From contig NZ_QPQT01000010.1 of assembly GCF_003605125.1 (NCBI RefSeq), positions 62,001 to 126,000 on the forward strand: a stretch of DNA of 64,000 bases. Direction: 5' to 3'. Each line of letters begins with the position of its first letter. Position 1 is the stretch's first letter. This document shows positions 54,531 through 64,000 of the stretch, piece after piece. The translations under genes and the position numbers were made by a program. Below the pieces are notes generated by a model. The model saw only the letters and a list, made by a program, of their open reading frames with translations. It had not been told where the DNA came from and made no database searches. The stretch is from Shewanella algidipiscicola (lineage in GTDB: Bacteria; Pseudomonadota; Gammaproteobacteria; Enterobacterales; Shewanellaceae).

Positions 54531-54633
54531 ACTGGGATCATTTGCTAAAGCATCGAGTCATGTTGGTGACTAATAACCATAAATAATGTAATAGTACTAT
54601 CCAGCTCCACGGAAGGATTAAACGAGTGAAAAA

Positions 54634-56346
54634 ATGAATAATACTCTAAATATGTTTGCCTTACTGTTTACATCAGGAATTGGTATTTCCATTCAAATAT
54701 TGATCATCATTGCCCTTGCTGCAACTAATTGGCATCAGTTTAGGCAAAAATGTCGTGTCCTGACAAAGCAGCTGCAACCTGCTATTGATCATTTAAGCCG
54801 TATAGAAAATGCTGACGCAATGCCTGCCGAGTTTTATGAGCTTGAAGAGACTATTACAGAGTCTCCAGTGATGAGAAATCCTTGGCGTGAATTCAATGAA
54901 GTCTTACTTTTACCTGGAGAACACCACCTTACAGAAAGAGATGTCATAGTTAATACTCGTAGACCGCAGCAATTTTTTTCAGACCAGACAATTATTCGCC
55001 CACATCTCGATGTCCGTTACTTCAATTCAGTACCAAATAAATTAACAGGTTTAGGTATTTTAGGTACCTTTTTAGGACTGGTCGCGGGTATTTACTTAGC
55101 CTCGTCAGGCATTGGTTCCAACGATATAGATGAAGCCAAGGAAGCACTCTCGCATCTATTAGATGGCGCTTCGCTAGCCTTTTTAACTTCAATTGCTGGT
55201 TTGATCACCTCAATGATTTTCTCTTGGCGTGAGAAAAAAAATAGCCATAAGCTGAAGGGCTTGTTAAACCAGTGGAATGATTTATTGGAAGAGCGGTTAG
55301 AGTTTGTAAGTAGTGAGCGTATAAATACTGAGATATTAAAAGAGTCTCGTAGCCAGACTCAAGCTCTAAACAGTTTTTCGACTGATTTAGCCGTTAGTTT
55401 GGGGCAAGTACTTAACGAGCAAGTATCGCAACCTTTAAACGAAACGCTTGGTAATATTCAATTAGCATTAGAACAACTCAATCAAAACCAATCTAAAGCT
55501 GCCGATGAGACCATTGAACGTCTGATTTCTGAATTTAGCCAAAGTATTTCTGGTGCAGCAGGTAAAGAGATGGAAGCGTTTGCGACTACCATGCAGTCGT
55601 TATCTGGTGATCTACGTGAGCAAATGAAGGCGATGAATGAGAACCATGAAAATATGCAGCGGAGTACCAAAGATACGATTGGAGATTTAAGCAAAGCATT
55701 CACTGAAGGTTCCAATCAGATGCGAGAGGAAATTAGCTCTGGAGTAGCAAGCATGGTAAATGGCGTCACGCAATCAGTAGGTGAAATGACAACCATGTTA
55801 AAAGAAGCCACACAAGAGTCTGCAGCTAATATGAGGAAAATAGCAACAGAGTTCGATTCTTCTATAGCCAAACTTCGTGATAGTACAAACGATATCGCTG
55901 ACATTACATCAAATAATAAGGCCTTGGCCGAAGAAATTCGCCTTGTTGTTGTATCTCTTTCTGATGTCCACCAGCGTATTGCCTCTGTCGTACAGCCGAT
56001 AGCTGATCTTGCTGAGGATTTAAATGGTAGTAGTGAGTCACTGAATACCGGGATAAATACTCTTTCAGATTCAGCTAAAGCTAATCAACAAGCAGTTACC
56101 CAAATAAAAGAGATGCAAGATGAATTACGAAGCTACTGGGAAAGTTATCATAATCGATTTGTGGACGTTGATGAGTCATTAGGGAAAACTCTTGAAAGCC
56201 TTAATCAGGGTTATGCAACCTTCGCAGAGTCGACAACAAGTTACTTAACGGGGTTAGATAGTAATGCTGCACAAATAGTGGAGAAGTTATCTGGTGCAGT
56301 AAGAGAACTTGCAGATGTTGTCGAAGAATGGCCTGCTACGGCATAG
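54634..56346 (+). CDS. zorA: Zorya protein ZorA (MotA-like)
   Basis: This 570-residue protein has an N-terminal transmembrane helix (about 8-32) and two MotA-like helices at about 135-158 (LTGLGILGTFLGLVAGIYL) and 182-205 (LAFLTSIAGLITSMIF). A cytoplasmic tail of about 360 residues is rich in Gln, Ser and Glu and repeats methyl-accepting-chemotaxis-like coiled coil. In type I Zorya, ZorA pentamers surround a ZorB dimer and the long tail signals phage entry to the effectors. It is the first gene of a complete zorABCD set. Confidence 0.9.
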   Translation: MNNTLNMFALLFTSGIGISIQILIIIALAATNWHQFRQKCRVLTKQLQPAIDHLSRIENADAMPAEFYELEETITESPVMRNPWREFNEVLLLPGEHHLTERDVIVNTRRPQQFFSDQTIIRPHLDVRYFNSVPNKLTGLGILGTFLGLVAGIYLASSGIGSNDIDEAKEALSHLLDGASLAFLTSIAGLITSMIFSWREKKNSHKLKGLLNQWNDLLEERLEFVSSERINTEILKESRSQTQALNSFSTDLAVSLGQVLNEQVSQPLNETLGNIQLALEQLNQNQSKAADETIERLISEFSQSISGAAGKEMEAFATTMQSLSGDLREQMKAMNENHENMQRSTKDTIGDLSKAFTEGSNQMREEISSGVASMVNGVTQSVGEMTTMLKEATQESAANMRKIATEFDSSIAKLRDSTNDIADITSNNKALAEEIRLVVVSLSDVHQRIASVVQPIADLAEDLNGSSESLNTGINTLSDSAKANQQAVTQIKEMQDELRSYWESYHNRFVDVDESLGKTLESLNQGYATFAESTTSYLTGLDSNAAQIVEKLSGAVRELADVVEEWPATA

Positions 56347-56354
56347 GGTGACTT

Positions 56355-57176
56355 ATGAGTATTGATAATGAACTAGAGCTTGATGAAGGCTCAGGTTACC
56401 TTGTATCTGTGAGTGACTTAATGTCCGGATTGGTATTCATATTTATCATCACGTTGGTGGCATTTATTCTTAATTTCCAAGATGCAGCACAAAGAACTGC
56501 TCGTGTTCAGGAAAAGATGGAAACTGAAATTGAACGGCTTAATACTGTTAAAAAGCGCATGGAAAGTAATGATTATATCCGTGCTAAATTGCTTCAAGAA
56601 TTGCAACGAAGATTAGAAGAAGAACATGGCATTATCGTTAATGTAGACGAGGCTCATGGTGTACTTCGGTTAACGGAAAATGCTATCACTTTTGCATCAG
56701 GATCCGCACAGTTAAACGACGATAATTTGATAAAATTAAAAGCCATCCGTAATGTTTTAGAAGATGTTTTACCTTGTTTTGCAATAAATCTAGCGGCATC
56801 ACTTTCTTCCTGTGAAGGTGAAAAAAAAGATCACGCTTATTTAGAGGCTATCTTCATTGAGGGACACACTGATAATACTCGTTATAGAGGTGATGATACG
56901 GGCAAACTCAACTGGCAGCTATCCGTTAATAGAGCAATTAAAACTTATATGGAATTAGTTAGTGCTTCCGAACTATTGAAGTCAATGGATAATGATAACA
57001 ATGAAGCTATTTTTAGTGTGTCTGGTTATGGTGAAGAGCGTCCTATATCGGGGCATCGTCATCATGTGCCTACTGATGATCAAGCAAACCGCCGCATAGA
57101 TTTAAGGTTCATAATGACACCGCCAGAGTTTACTGATGCAGAGAAGGAGCTATTAATTAAAGGTTTTAAGGGATAA
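56355..57176 (+). CDS. zorB: Zorya protein ZorB (MotB/OmpA-like)
   Basis: This 273-residue protein has a single transmembrane helix (SDLMSGLVFIFIITLVAF, about 18-36) whose Asp would bind the driving ion. A short coiled coil (about 40-85) and an OmpA-like domain follow, with ITFASGSAQLN, EGHTDNTRYRG, LSVNRAIKTYMEL, VSGYGEERPIS and ANRRIDLRF. It anchors the motor to peptidoglycan. The start is preceded by AGGGTG. Confidence 0.92.
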   Translation: MSIDNELELDEGSGYLVSVSDLMSGLVFIFIITLVAFILNFQDAAQRTARVQEKMETEIERLNTVKKRMESNDYIRAKLLQELQRRLEEEHGIIVNVDEAHGVLRLTENAITFASGSAQLNDDNLIKLKAIRNVLEDVLPCFAINLAASLSSCEGEKKDHAYLEAIFIEGHTDNTRYRGDDTGKLNWQLSVNRAIKTYMELVSASELLKSMDNDNNEAIFSVSGYGEERPISGHRHHVPTDDQANRRIDLRFIMTPPEFTDAEKELLIKGFKG

Positions 57177-57179
57177 ATT

Positions 57180-58595
57180 ATGTCGCTTAAGGCCAAGCTT
57201 AACCAACTCCCGATTGTTTTTAATCTCAAACGCCTAGAGCTAGAACATAGTCGACTCCATATAGCCACACAAAGAGCCTTAATTACCCTTGGGGAATTTG
57301 ATGCTGTAGAGCCATCTGAATTTGAACTACAAAGTGAATATCGGAAGGCTATAGCCGCTATCACTGAACCTTCACTGTGGCCAAAACTAAGTAAGCGTAG
57401 CTTACGCACATTTGCGTGGATGTTGTTCTCTTCTCCAGTTAAAGGTAGCGAAAGCTTGATGGATATTGGTGGGTTCTGGCAGCCTTATTCGCAAGAGCTA
57501 GCAAGGAGGCAATACAAACGTGGTTGGTTGACTATTTACTATGTCTTAATGCTAACTTATCCATATCAAAACAAAGGATTTGAAGCCGTACGTCAATCGT
57601 TAACCTACGCATTACGCTATGCAGTCGATCATAAATCAATGACAATATGGGCACGATGCGAGGATTTTGACCTACTCGAGCAAAATGGGCACAGAGTTTT
57701 ACTTAATTACCTAGATGATGGCGAATCACTTGATGAACTGTATGAGCGAGCAGGGCTGACAGGGGCTCTTGCGACAGGGAGACTGGCTCAGCTTACTTAC
57801 TTAGAGTTTTTAAACAAAACCCAGCCATTATTAGCCTCACGTGAGTGGCAAAAGCAAACTATCGGTCAAATACTCCGAGAATCTATTACTCAGCAAAGGA
57901 CGCTGAAATATCCTTCTTATCGTTCGCATTTAATAGAAGCGTTATTACTTCCTTTTCAAAACCAAAAACCACTTAAAGAAGTTAAGGAAACCATCAAAGG
58001 TTTTGTGCTTAGCTTTTTCAAGGACCCGAGAGTTAACAATGCATTGTGGGTTAACGTGAATATTGAAGCAAAAAAGATATTTTTGTCTTGGATGGTGGAA
58101 AGTACATTAGAAGACTTTTTTTCTTTACTTGACTATGTTTCTCATGGAGATGATACCGCCGATAGGCACTGGCGATACAGAAAGGCATTCTGGAAGGCGT
58201 ATCTAGATATAGAGGCAATCGATGAGGCTTGGTTAGTATTGGGACCGCATGCTAAATCAATGTCGAACCACTTTTTAAAAGGTGAAACTAGCTATGGTTA
58301 TTTTGTTCGAGGTTCTGGTGTTAATCATAGGCATTCAGCTTTGATATTAAGAATTGGTAATTTAATCATTACAGAGTGGAGTCACTCGGGAAAATATAGA
58401 TATTGGCTAGATACGAGTCAGTTCGCGCCTCGATTCTACCTAACTGAATACAACAGAAAGATGTTAGTAAACTTACCGTATCATGAAGACAGTCATTATA
58501 ACTCAGAAAATGGTACATGGCAGAGACAGTTAAGTGACTCCATTGCAAATCACACAAATATAAAGATTAAATATAACAATTACATGCGGGTATAA
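57180..58595 (+). CDS. zorC: Zorya protein ZorC (EH-signature protein)
   Basis: This 471-residue mostly helical soluble protein has the EH-signature region at its C-terminal end: Glu399 in ITEWSHSGKYRYW, followed by His435 or His439 in LPYHEDSHYN. ZorC proteins of type I and II Zorya bind DNA and act with the effector nuclease or helicase during defence. The call rests on position between zorB and the SNF2 helicase plus the E...H layout. It starts 3 bases after zorB and ends 2 bases before zorD. Confidence 0.85.
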   Translation: MSLKAKLNQLPIVFNLKRLELEHSRLHIATQRALITLGEFDAVEPSEFELQSEYRKAIAAITEPSLWPKLSKRSLRTFAWMLFSSPVKGSESLMDIGGFWQPYSQELARRQYKRGWLTIYYVLMLTYPYQNKGFEAVRQSLTYALRYAVDHKSMTIWARCEDFDLLEQNGHRVLLNYLDDGESLDELYERAGLTGALATGRLAQLTYLEFLNKTQPLLASREWQKQTIGQILRESITQQRTLKYPSYRSHLIEALLLPFQNQKPLKEVKETIKGFVLSFFKDPRVNNALWVNVNIEAKKIFLSWMVESTLEDFFSLLDYVSHGDDTADRHWRYRKAFWKAYLDIEAIDEAWLVLGPHAKSMSNHFLKGETSYGYFVRGSGVNHRHSALILRIGNLIITEWSHSGKYRYWLDTSQFAPRFYLTEYNRKMLVNLPYHEDSHYNSENGTWQRQLSDSIANHTNIKIKYNNYMRV

Positions 58596-58597
58596 TT

Positions 58598-61444
58598 ATG
58601 GGTATGGCAAATTTAAGTTGGCAACTTATTGAGGGTAAATTACGTTTCCATCTAGAGTCTGATGGTACCGTGATACCAACCAAAAAGTGGGGGAATTTTG
58701 TTTGCCATACATCTCATGGTTTAGGCTCAGTTGCTCCTCTACTTAGTTGGCTTGAACAAGATAGTGCCGAGGATAAAAATAGCTATATAGATGTTGCTGA
58801 GGAAGTAGTTGCTCAATGTGACGCCACCGAAGTATTGCAGCTTGGGTTACCTGCAGTTGTTCCGTTTAAGATAAAAATATCGGGTAGTGGTCCAATACAT
58901 ATACCTACGTTTAAATTGACTTCAATATGGTTAGATACGCGCTCTCGACCTATGATGGGCTTGAAACGAGATGGCATAATGTTGCATCAGGGGGCTAAGC
59001 GTTACCTGATAAATGAACCTTTATTTTCTTTAATCAAGCATATAGAAGATTTCCAACAGAGTAATTTTGAAGATATTGACAATAAGATGTTGGCTTGGGG
59101 ATTACTGCAGCAGTTTTTACCTTCAGATGCTGTCGTGGATGGTCAACTCAGCACCATAACAGTATCTTCTGCTAATAGGTTTACTTTAGATATTGACTCA
59201 AAAGGTCAAGTGCACCCTGTACTGGTTACGCCTGTCACTGATTTTGATGGTGATATTACCGATTACAGCCCACTACTTCCTAGACAATATGAAAAAAATT
59301 TTTCTAAGCAGTTTTCTGGTAAGAAAAATTGTGTTCCTCATTATGCTCTAGGGCAAGGACAATATGTCATATTGTCCCCAAGTATGGTCGAGGCGATGAA
59401 CGTAGTAAGAGATGTTCAGAAGGGAACTATACAAGATAAACTTGCTTTTATTGCCAATCCAGCAGGAAAAATAACTCAAGCACTCGAGCTACAATATAGT
59501 GAAGAGGAGGTTGAGCAGTTCTTTGTCGAAACTCCAGAGTTTTTAAGCCTTCGAATACAACAATTGGGAGTTTGGGAGCCAAAGCTCTGTGCTTATAGGC
59601 TGGAAAATTCGACTAGCTGGGTACCTGATGATGAAATTTTGACTCTTATTCTTGGTGAGCAGGTGGTTGAAATTACTCCTGAGGACGCTGTTGGCTTAAG
59701 CGAACAAATAGAAGACGCAATCGCGAAAGGTAATTCTACCGTTCAGCACGGTAATCAAGAGCTCCCTGCAACCCCTGAAACTTTAGCTGCAGTTCAAAGA
59801 GTGGCTCAAGCAGTCTCCGGTGATTTGGATAAAGATAATAGCCTTGAAGGAGAAGGTAGAACCAACGATACATTGGTTCCTATAACTACGGATAATATTG
59901 AAGAACTTGAGTATCAGATTTGCAAAACGCCAAGAGGAAGTTTAAATGGTGAGTTTCCCGAACTACTTCAAACAGTATCTTTATATCCACATCAAAAAGT
60001 GGGTCTGTCATGGCTACAAGAGCATTGGAAGCAAGGTAGTAATGGGGTTCTTCTAGCAGATGACATGGGGTTAGGTAAAACATTGCAAAGTCTAGCTTTT
60101 ATGGCTTGGATAAAAGAAGCAATGAATGAAAATGTTTACCCCAATAAGCCTATGTTAATAGTTGCTCCTTCAGGCTTGTTAAAGAATTGGAAAGATGAAG
60201 AGGCTGTGCATTTAAACAAGCCTGGTCTAGGCCGTGTTTTCGAGGCATATGGCCCCGGAATGAAGTCACTTAGTGGCATGTCTGCATTAGACCGTAAACG
60301 TGCTTTTGAAGATGCGGACTGGGTATTGACTACCTATGAAACGTTAAGAGATAAGATATTATATTTCCTGCCTATCCAATGGGCATGCGTCACTTTTGAT
60401 GAAGTTCAGAAAATTAAAAATCCTGTATCGAGAATGACTGAAATGGCTAAATCGTTGTCATGCGACTTTTCAGTAGCCGTCACTGGCACACCAGTAGAAA
60501 ATGAGTTGAAAGATCTGTGGAGTATTATTGATGCAGTAGAGCCTGGTTATTTAGGGGCGCTATCAGAGTTCCATGATAATTATGTTAAGACAGATGATCC
60601 GATTGCTGCTGCAGAAGCTTTAAAATCTAGATTAGTTGATGAAGTATCTCCTTCTATTTTGATGCGGCGCATGAAAGAGGAGCATTTACAAGGGCTGCCT
60701 AAGAAGTTTACTAAGCACTACAAAAGAGAGATGACACCTCAGCAGGCACAAGATTACTCGGTTGTCGTCAGTAATGCGCAAGTTAATACCGAAAAAGGGC
60801 GAGTGCTAGAAGTGATTCAACAACTCCGTAAAGTGAGTTTGTTTGCTGTTGAAGTTGGAGCAGAGGGATTAACTAACTGCCATATTGAAAGCTCCGCTAG
60901 GCTCAAAGAAACTATAGATATTTTAGATACTATTCATGCAGCAGGAGAGCGAGTTCTCATATTCATTGAATCATTGAAACTTCAGGCTTTATTGGTACCT
61001 TATCTTCAGCAGCGCTACCAAATGCAGCATCCACCTGCTCGAATAAATGGCTCTATAAATGGAGCAAAACGAAAACAGTTAGTTGATGTTTTCCAGCTTA
61101 CCCCGGAAGGCGAGTTTAATGTCATGTTGTTATCACCTAAAGCGGGGGGGGTAGGGCTTACATTGACTCAAGCTAACCATGTAATTCATTTATCTCGCTG
61201 GTGGAACCCAGCTGTTGAGGATCAGTGCTCTGATCGTATCTATAGAATCGGACAACAAAAAACGGTACATATTCACTACCCGATGGCAGTACATCCAAAA
61301 TATGGCGAAGCATCTTTTGATATAAGGTTGAATGAGCTGCTAGAGCGAAAGAGAGAGCTAAGTCGAAACCTGCTTTTACCAGCAGCAATTACAGCTGCAG
61401 AGATTGAGCGATTGCTAGGTGATGCAGTAGGAGATAAAACATAA
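58598..61444 (+). CDS. zorD: Zorya protein ZorD (SNF2-family helicase/nuclease)
   Basis: This 948-residue SNF2/SWI2 translocase has an N-terminal region of about 450 residues of unclear fold. It is followed by LYPHQKVGLSWLQEHW, Walker A LLADDMGLGKTLQSL near residue 487, the Walker B variant DEVQ in VTFDEVQKIKN, VTGTPVEN, and the C-terminal lobe with SPKAGGVGLTLTQANHV and RIYRIGQQKTVHI. The presence of an SNF2 ZorD makes this type I Zorya rather than the HNH-bearing type II. ZorD proteins degrade DNA once the motor is triggered; no separate nuclease motif was identified by eye here. Confidence 0.9.
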   Translation: MGMANLSWQLIEGKLRFHLESDGTVIPTKKWGNFVCHTSHGLGSVAPLLSWLEQDSAEDKNSYIDVAEEVVAQCDATEVLQLGLPAVVPFKIKISGSGPIHIPTFKLTSIWLDTRSRPMMGLKRDGIMLHQGAKRYLINEPLFSLIKHIEDFQQSNFEDIDNKMLAWGLLQQFLPSDAVVDGQLSTITVSSANRFTLDIDSKGQVHPVLVTPVTDFDGDITDYSPLLPRQYEKNFSKQFSGKKNCVPHYALGQGQYVILSPSMVEAMNVVRDVQKGTIQDKLAFIANPAGKITQALELQYSEEEVEQFFVETPEFLSLRIQQLGVWEPKLCAYRLENSTSWVPDDEILTLILGEQVVEITPEDAVGLSEQIEDAIAKGNSTVQHGNQELPATPETLAAVQRVAQAVSGDLDKDNSLEGEGRTNDTLVPITTDNIEELEYQICKTPRGSLNGEFPELLQTVSLYPHQKVGLSWLQEHWKQGSNGVLLADDMGLGKTLQSLAFMAWIKEAMNENVYPNKPMLIVAPSGLLKNWKDEEAVHLNKPGLGRVFEAYGPGMKSLSGMSALDRKRAFEDADWVLTTYETLRDKILYFLPIQWACVTFDEVQKIKNPVSRMTEMAKSLSCDFSVAVTGTPVENELKDLWSIIDAVEPGYLGALSEFHDNYVKTDDPIAAAEALKSRLVDEVSPSILMRRMKEEHLQGLPKKFTKHYKREMTPQQAQDYSVVVSNAQVNTEKGRVLEVIQQLRKVSLFAVEVGAEGLTNCHIESSARLKETIDILDTIHAAGERVLIFIESLKLQALLVPYLQQRYQMQHPPARINGSINGAKRKQLVDVFQLTPEGEFNVMLLSPKAGGVGLTLTQANHVIHLSRWWNPAVEDQCSDRIYRIGQQKTVHIHYPMAVHPKYGEASFDIRLNELLERKRELSRNLLLPAAITAAEIERLLGDAVGDKT

Positions 61445-61588
61445 TGGCAAGTAGACCCGTATTTTAAACAATGATCAATTGATATTTAAAAAGTTAAATA
61501 GATAGTCCAAAGTAACTGGTAGCTGCTATATAATTCAGCCTTAAAGAGACTGAATTATTAAAGTTATCGATTAACAGGGTAATCCTCA

Positions 61589-64000
61589 TTGTCATCAAAG
61601 CAGTCTGATAAAAATATTAAACACAGTTGGTTTGGCTATCTTTATTTGGGCAAGCTAAAGGCGGTAGAGCTGACCGAGAAAGGCATTAGGTTCCACCGTG
61701 AACAAGGCCTGTTTTTAGCCAAGTATCGCTCAGTTACAGTGCCACCAGCTGAAATGATGTTTACATGGCAGCAACTGGATACCCCACCCACTTTTAACTT
61801 TAGTCCCCTAGGTTATCTGCTTGGCTTTACGGTATCTGGTAAAGCTTATCAGCTTCCCTATTTAACCTATTTAGCTGACTACCGGTTTGGTAATGAAGTG
61901 ACGCAGCGTTGGGCTAATGCAAATGGACAGCGAATCTGTGAGCTGGTGGCTCGAGTTGAGCGCACCATTACTACGGAGTACCTGCGCCAATCACGCTTAG
62001 AGATGATACAGGCCAGAATTAAGCGTGAGTATAAACGCTGGTTTCCCTGGTGTGAAAAAGTTGCATTGCCTAACGATATAAAAACAGCGCTAACCAAGTT
62101 AAAGCAGATGCATAGCTGGAACCAAGGCGATATAGAAAGGCTACGTGAAAACTATGTTCAAGCACAGCTGATCAAGTTTGCCGATTTCTTTGAGCATGTT
62201 GAGTCTAACCCGCTGACCGATAAACAGCGCCGAGCCTGCGTGATTGATGATAACAACAACTTGTTATTAGCGGGTGCAGGTACAGGAAAAACCAGCGTAA
62301 TGGTTGGACGTGCAGGCTACTTGGTCAAAAGTTGTCAGGCACAAGCTGATGATATTTTGCTGCTCGCCTATGGCAGAAAAGCCGCAGATGAGATGGATGA
62401 ACGGATAAAAGAGAAGCTAGATATCGACGATATTAAAGCAAGCACCTTCCATAGCTTAGGTTTAAGGATTATTGCTAAGGTTGAAGGCAAGGCACCTAGC
62501 TTGTCTCCTTGGGCTGAGGATGAAAAAGCTAAAGATAAATGGGTACAAGATACCCTTGAAACCTTCATTAAGGATGAGGCCTATCGTAAACAGCTGTTTG
62601 AGTACTTCAGCCAATACTATTATGTTGAAAAAAGCCCTTTTGATTTTGAATCAGAGGGTGAGTATTTCCAGTACTTAACTGATAACGATATTCGCACCTT
62701 AAAAGGGGAGCGAGTAAAGAGTTTCGGCGAGCTATACATCGCTAATTGGCTATTCAGTAATGGTATTGAATACCAGTATGAAGCTAAGTATGAGCATGAT
62801 GTAAGCAGTGTTGATTTCCGCCAGTATCAACCCGACTTCTACCTACCTGACTACGGTGTGTATATTGAGTATTACGGCATTGATGAAGATGATCGTACAG
62901 CCCCTTATATCGATAACCAGCAATATCTGGAGTCGATGGAGTGGAAGCGCCAATTGCATAGAGAGCACGAAACAGTTTGCCTTGAGCTTTTCTACCACCA
63001 GCATAAAAAAGGTCTGCTTACAAAGCAGCTAGAAGACCAGATTAAAACGCTAGAGATCAAAGAGTCTCCGCTACCCGATGAGGCCATATTAGCGACACTG
63101 AATGAACTGGGTCGCGTTACTGAGTTAGCCAAGTTATTTAGTAAGCTTATTGGCTTGTATAAATCAGCTTGTCTCGATAGTCACGGACTAGAAATGGTGT
63201 TTAGCCATGCCGCAGATGCGAAGCAGACCCGTAAGGCATTTGAGTTATTGGAGCCCATATTAAGTCGTTACCAACAGCAATTGTCAGCCTCTGGCGATAT
63301 CGATTTTGAAGACATGATAGGCAAAGCATTAGGCTATATCCAACAAGGGCAATTTCTTAGTCCATGGCGCTATATCATGGTGGATGAATTTCAAGATATC
63401 TCAGAGCCTAGGGCTCGGCTAGTCAAAGCGTTAAGGGACTCTTGCTTACCTGGGAGCAAACCCAAAGCATCATTGTTTTGCGTGGGTGATGATTGGCAGG
63501 CAATTTATCGTTTTAGCGGGGCTGATGTTAGTTTAACCACTCAGTTTACTGAATATTTCGGTCCGACAGCTAAAACGTATTTAGACGAAACATTCCGATT
63601 TAACAATAGCATTGGTGACGTCGCCACACAGTTTGTGACCAAGAACCCTGTACAGCTTAAAAAAGACATTCGCTCCAATTCAGAGGTTGATTACCCTGCG
63701 GTGTCATTGATACGACGAGGCGCACAAGAGCCTGCCAATCAAGATGAACCAAGCCCCAATGCACTTGAACAGGCTTTGAATGCGATTAACAAGCGTGTTG
63801 AAAAGGTTGAGGATGAACTTAGCACTAAGTCAAAAGCCCAGCCTGTAGTGTATCTGCTGGCGCGCTTCTGGTTTCAACTACCCGATAAAGTTGAACTAAA
63901 GCAGTTAAACAGGCAATACCCAAAGCTGACTATCGAATGCCAGTCTTTTCATGCATCAAAAGGTAAAGAGGCTGATTACGTGGTGATCATGGGGATGCAA
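61589..64000 (+). CDS. HelD-like UvrD-family DNA helicase, partial at window end
   Basis: A frame opens at a TTG at 61589 (AGGG about 10 bases upstream, in-frame stop just before) and runs open for 804 codons to the window edge. It matches E. coli DNA helicase IV in block order: FGYLYLGKL start, ESNPLTDKQRRACV, Walker A LLAGAGTGKTSVMVGRAG, LAYGRKAADEMDERI, FHSLGLRII, VDEFQDIS, VGDDWQAIYRFSGAD and FHASKGKEADYVV. Between motif Ib and Walker B it has an inserted segment (about 380-450) with YQPDFYLPDYGVYIEYYG, a nuclease-like D...E arrangement. The gene follows Zorya on the same strand but need not belong to it. Confidence 0.88.
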   Translation, partial: MSSKQSDKNIKHSWFGYLYLGKLKAVELTEKGIRFHREQGLFLAKYRSVTVPPAEMMFTWQQLDTPPTFNFSPLGYLLGFTVSGKAYQLPYLTYLADYRFGNEVTQRWANANGQRICELVARVERTITTEYLRQSRLEMIQARIKREYKRWFPWCEKVALPNDIKTALTKLKQMHSWNQGDIERLRENYVQAQLIKFADFFEHVESNPLTDKQRRACVIDDNNNLLLAGAGTGKTSVMVGRAGYLVKSCQAQADDILLLAYGRKAADEMDERIKEKLDIDDIKASTFHSLGLRIIAKVEGKAPSLSPWAEDEKAKDKWVQDTLETFIKDEAYRKQLFEYFSQYYYVEKSPFDFESEGEYFQYLTDNDIRTLKGERVKSFGELYIANWLFSNGIEYQYEAKYEHDVSSVDFRQYQPDFYLPDYGVYIEYYGIDEDDRTAPYIDNQQYLESMEWKRQLHREHETVCLELFYHQHKKGLLTKQLEDQIKTLEIKESPLPDEAILATLNELGRVTELAKLFSKLIGLYKSACLDSHGLEMVFSHAADAKQTRKAFELLEPILSRYQQQLSASGDIDFEDMIGKALGYIQQGQFLSPWRYIMVDEFQDISEPRARLVKALRDSCLPGSKPKASLFCVGDDWQAIYRFSGADVSLTTQFTEYFGPTAKTYLDETFRFNNSIGDVATQFVTKNPVQLKKDIRSNSEVDYPAVSLIRRGAQEPANQDEPSPNALEQALNAINKRVEKVEDELSTKSKAQPVVYLLARFWFQLPDKVELKQLNRQYPKLTIECQSFHASKGKEADYVVIMGMQ

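Noticed and set aside
51612-57176. Flagellar motor genes motAB
   Set aside because: No flagellar genes are nearby, the MotA-like tails are far too long, and the downstream genes are zorC and zorD.

Overview
The window reads as a gammaproteobacterial chromosome of the Shewanella type. This rests on the gmk-rpoZ-spoT-trmH-recG neighbourhood, protein sequences close to those of Shewanella and enteric bacteria, and a DUF3014 protein beside recG. No rRNA, tRNA, CRISPR array, integrase or transposase gene was recognised. Calls come from reading the sequence and ORF translations only; no database search was run.

Bases 1-2600 hold a DUF4397 lipoprotein divergent from an azoreductase. Bases 2622-19329 are one tightly packed leftward cluster of 18 genes for an aryl-polyene-type pigment. 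It encodes ketosynthases with a chain-length-factor-like partner, a ketoreductase, two dehydratases, two carrier proteins, an acyl-AMP ligase, a thioesterase and an aromatic amino-acid ammonia-lyase that would supply the aryl starter. It also encodes a glycosyltransferase-acyltransferase fusion, a second acyltransferase, an MMPL exporter, a LolA-like protein and a lipoprotein for delivery to the outer membrane. One enzyme is a flavoprotein carrying the flavin-halogenase WxWxIP signature.

Bases 19500-38600 are mostly conserved chromosome: DUF3014, RecG, a DesK/LuxR-type two-component system, a TPR protein, a Ca/Na antiporter, an acyl-CoA ligase, TrmH, RidA, SpoT (TTG start), RpoZ and Gmk. A hypothetical membrane protein, a nucleotidyltransferase plus NahK-like sugar kinase pair, a CoA-transferase and a PqiA-family protein follow. 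Just beyond lie a decayed copy of the CoA-transferase 3' end and a Cys-pair protein, at what looks like the edge of an island.

Bases 40100-64000 are a defence island. A type I restriction-modification operon (hsdR, fic, hsdM, hsdS) has a Fic gene inserted between hsdR and hsdM. An 81-bp imperfect tandem duplication with regularly spaced ATGTCGAT boxes lies in front of fic. hsdS is followed by two further decaying copies of its C-terminal segment. Two consecutive motor-like modules come next. The first (49331-54286) is an AAA+ ATPase, an amphipathic or coiled cytosolic protein, a MotA/ZorA-like protein and an OmpA/ZorB-like protein; I do not recognise this four-gene set as a named system. The second (54634-61444) is a complete type I Zorya set, zorABCD. 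The window ends inside a HelD-like UvrD-family helicase with an inserted nuclease-like segment. The most novel signal is the AAA+/ZorAB-like module placed directly in front of Zorya.
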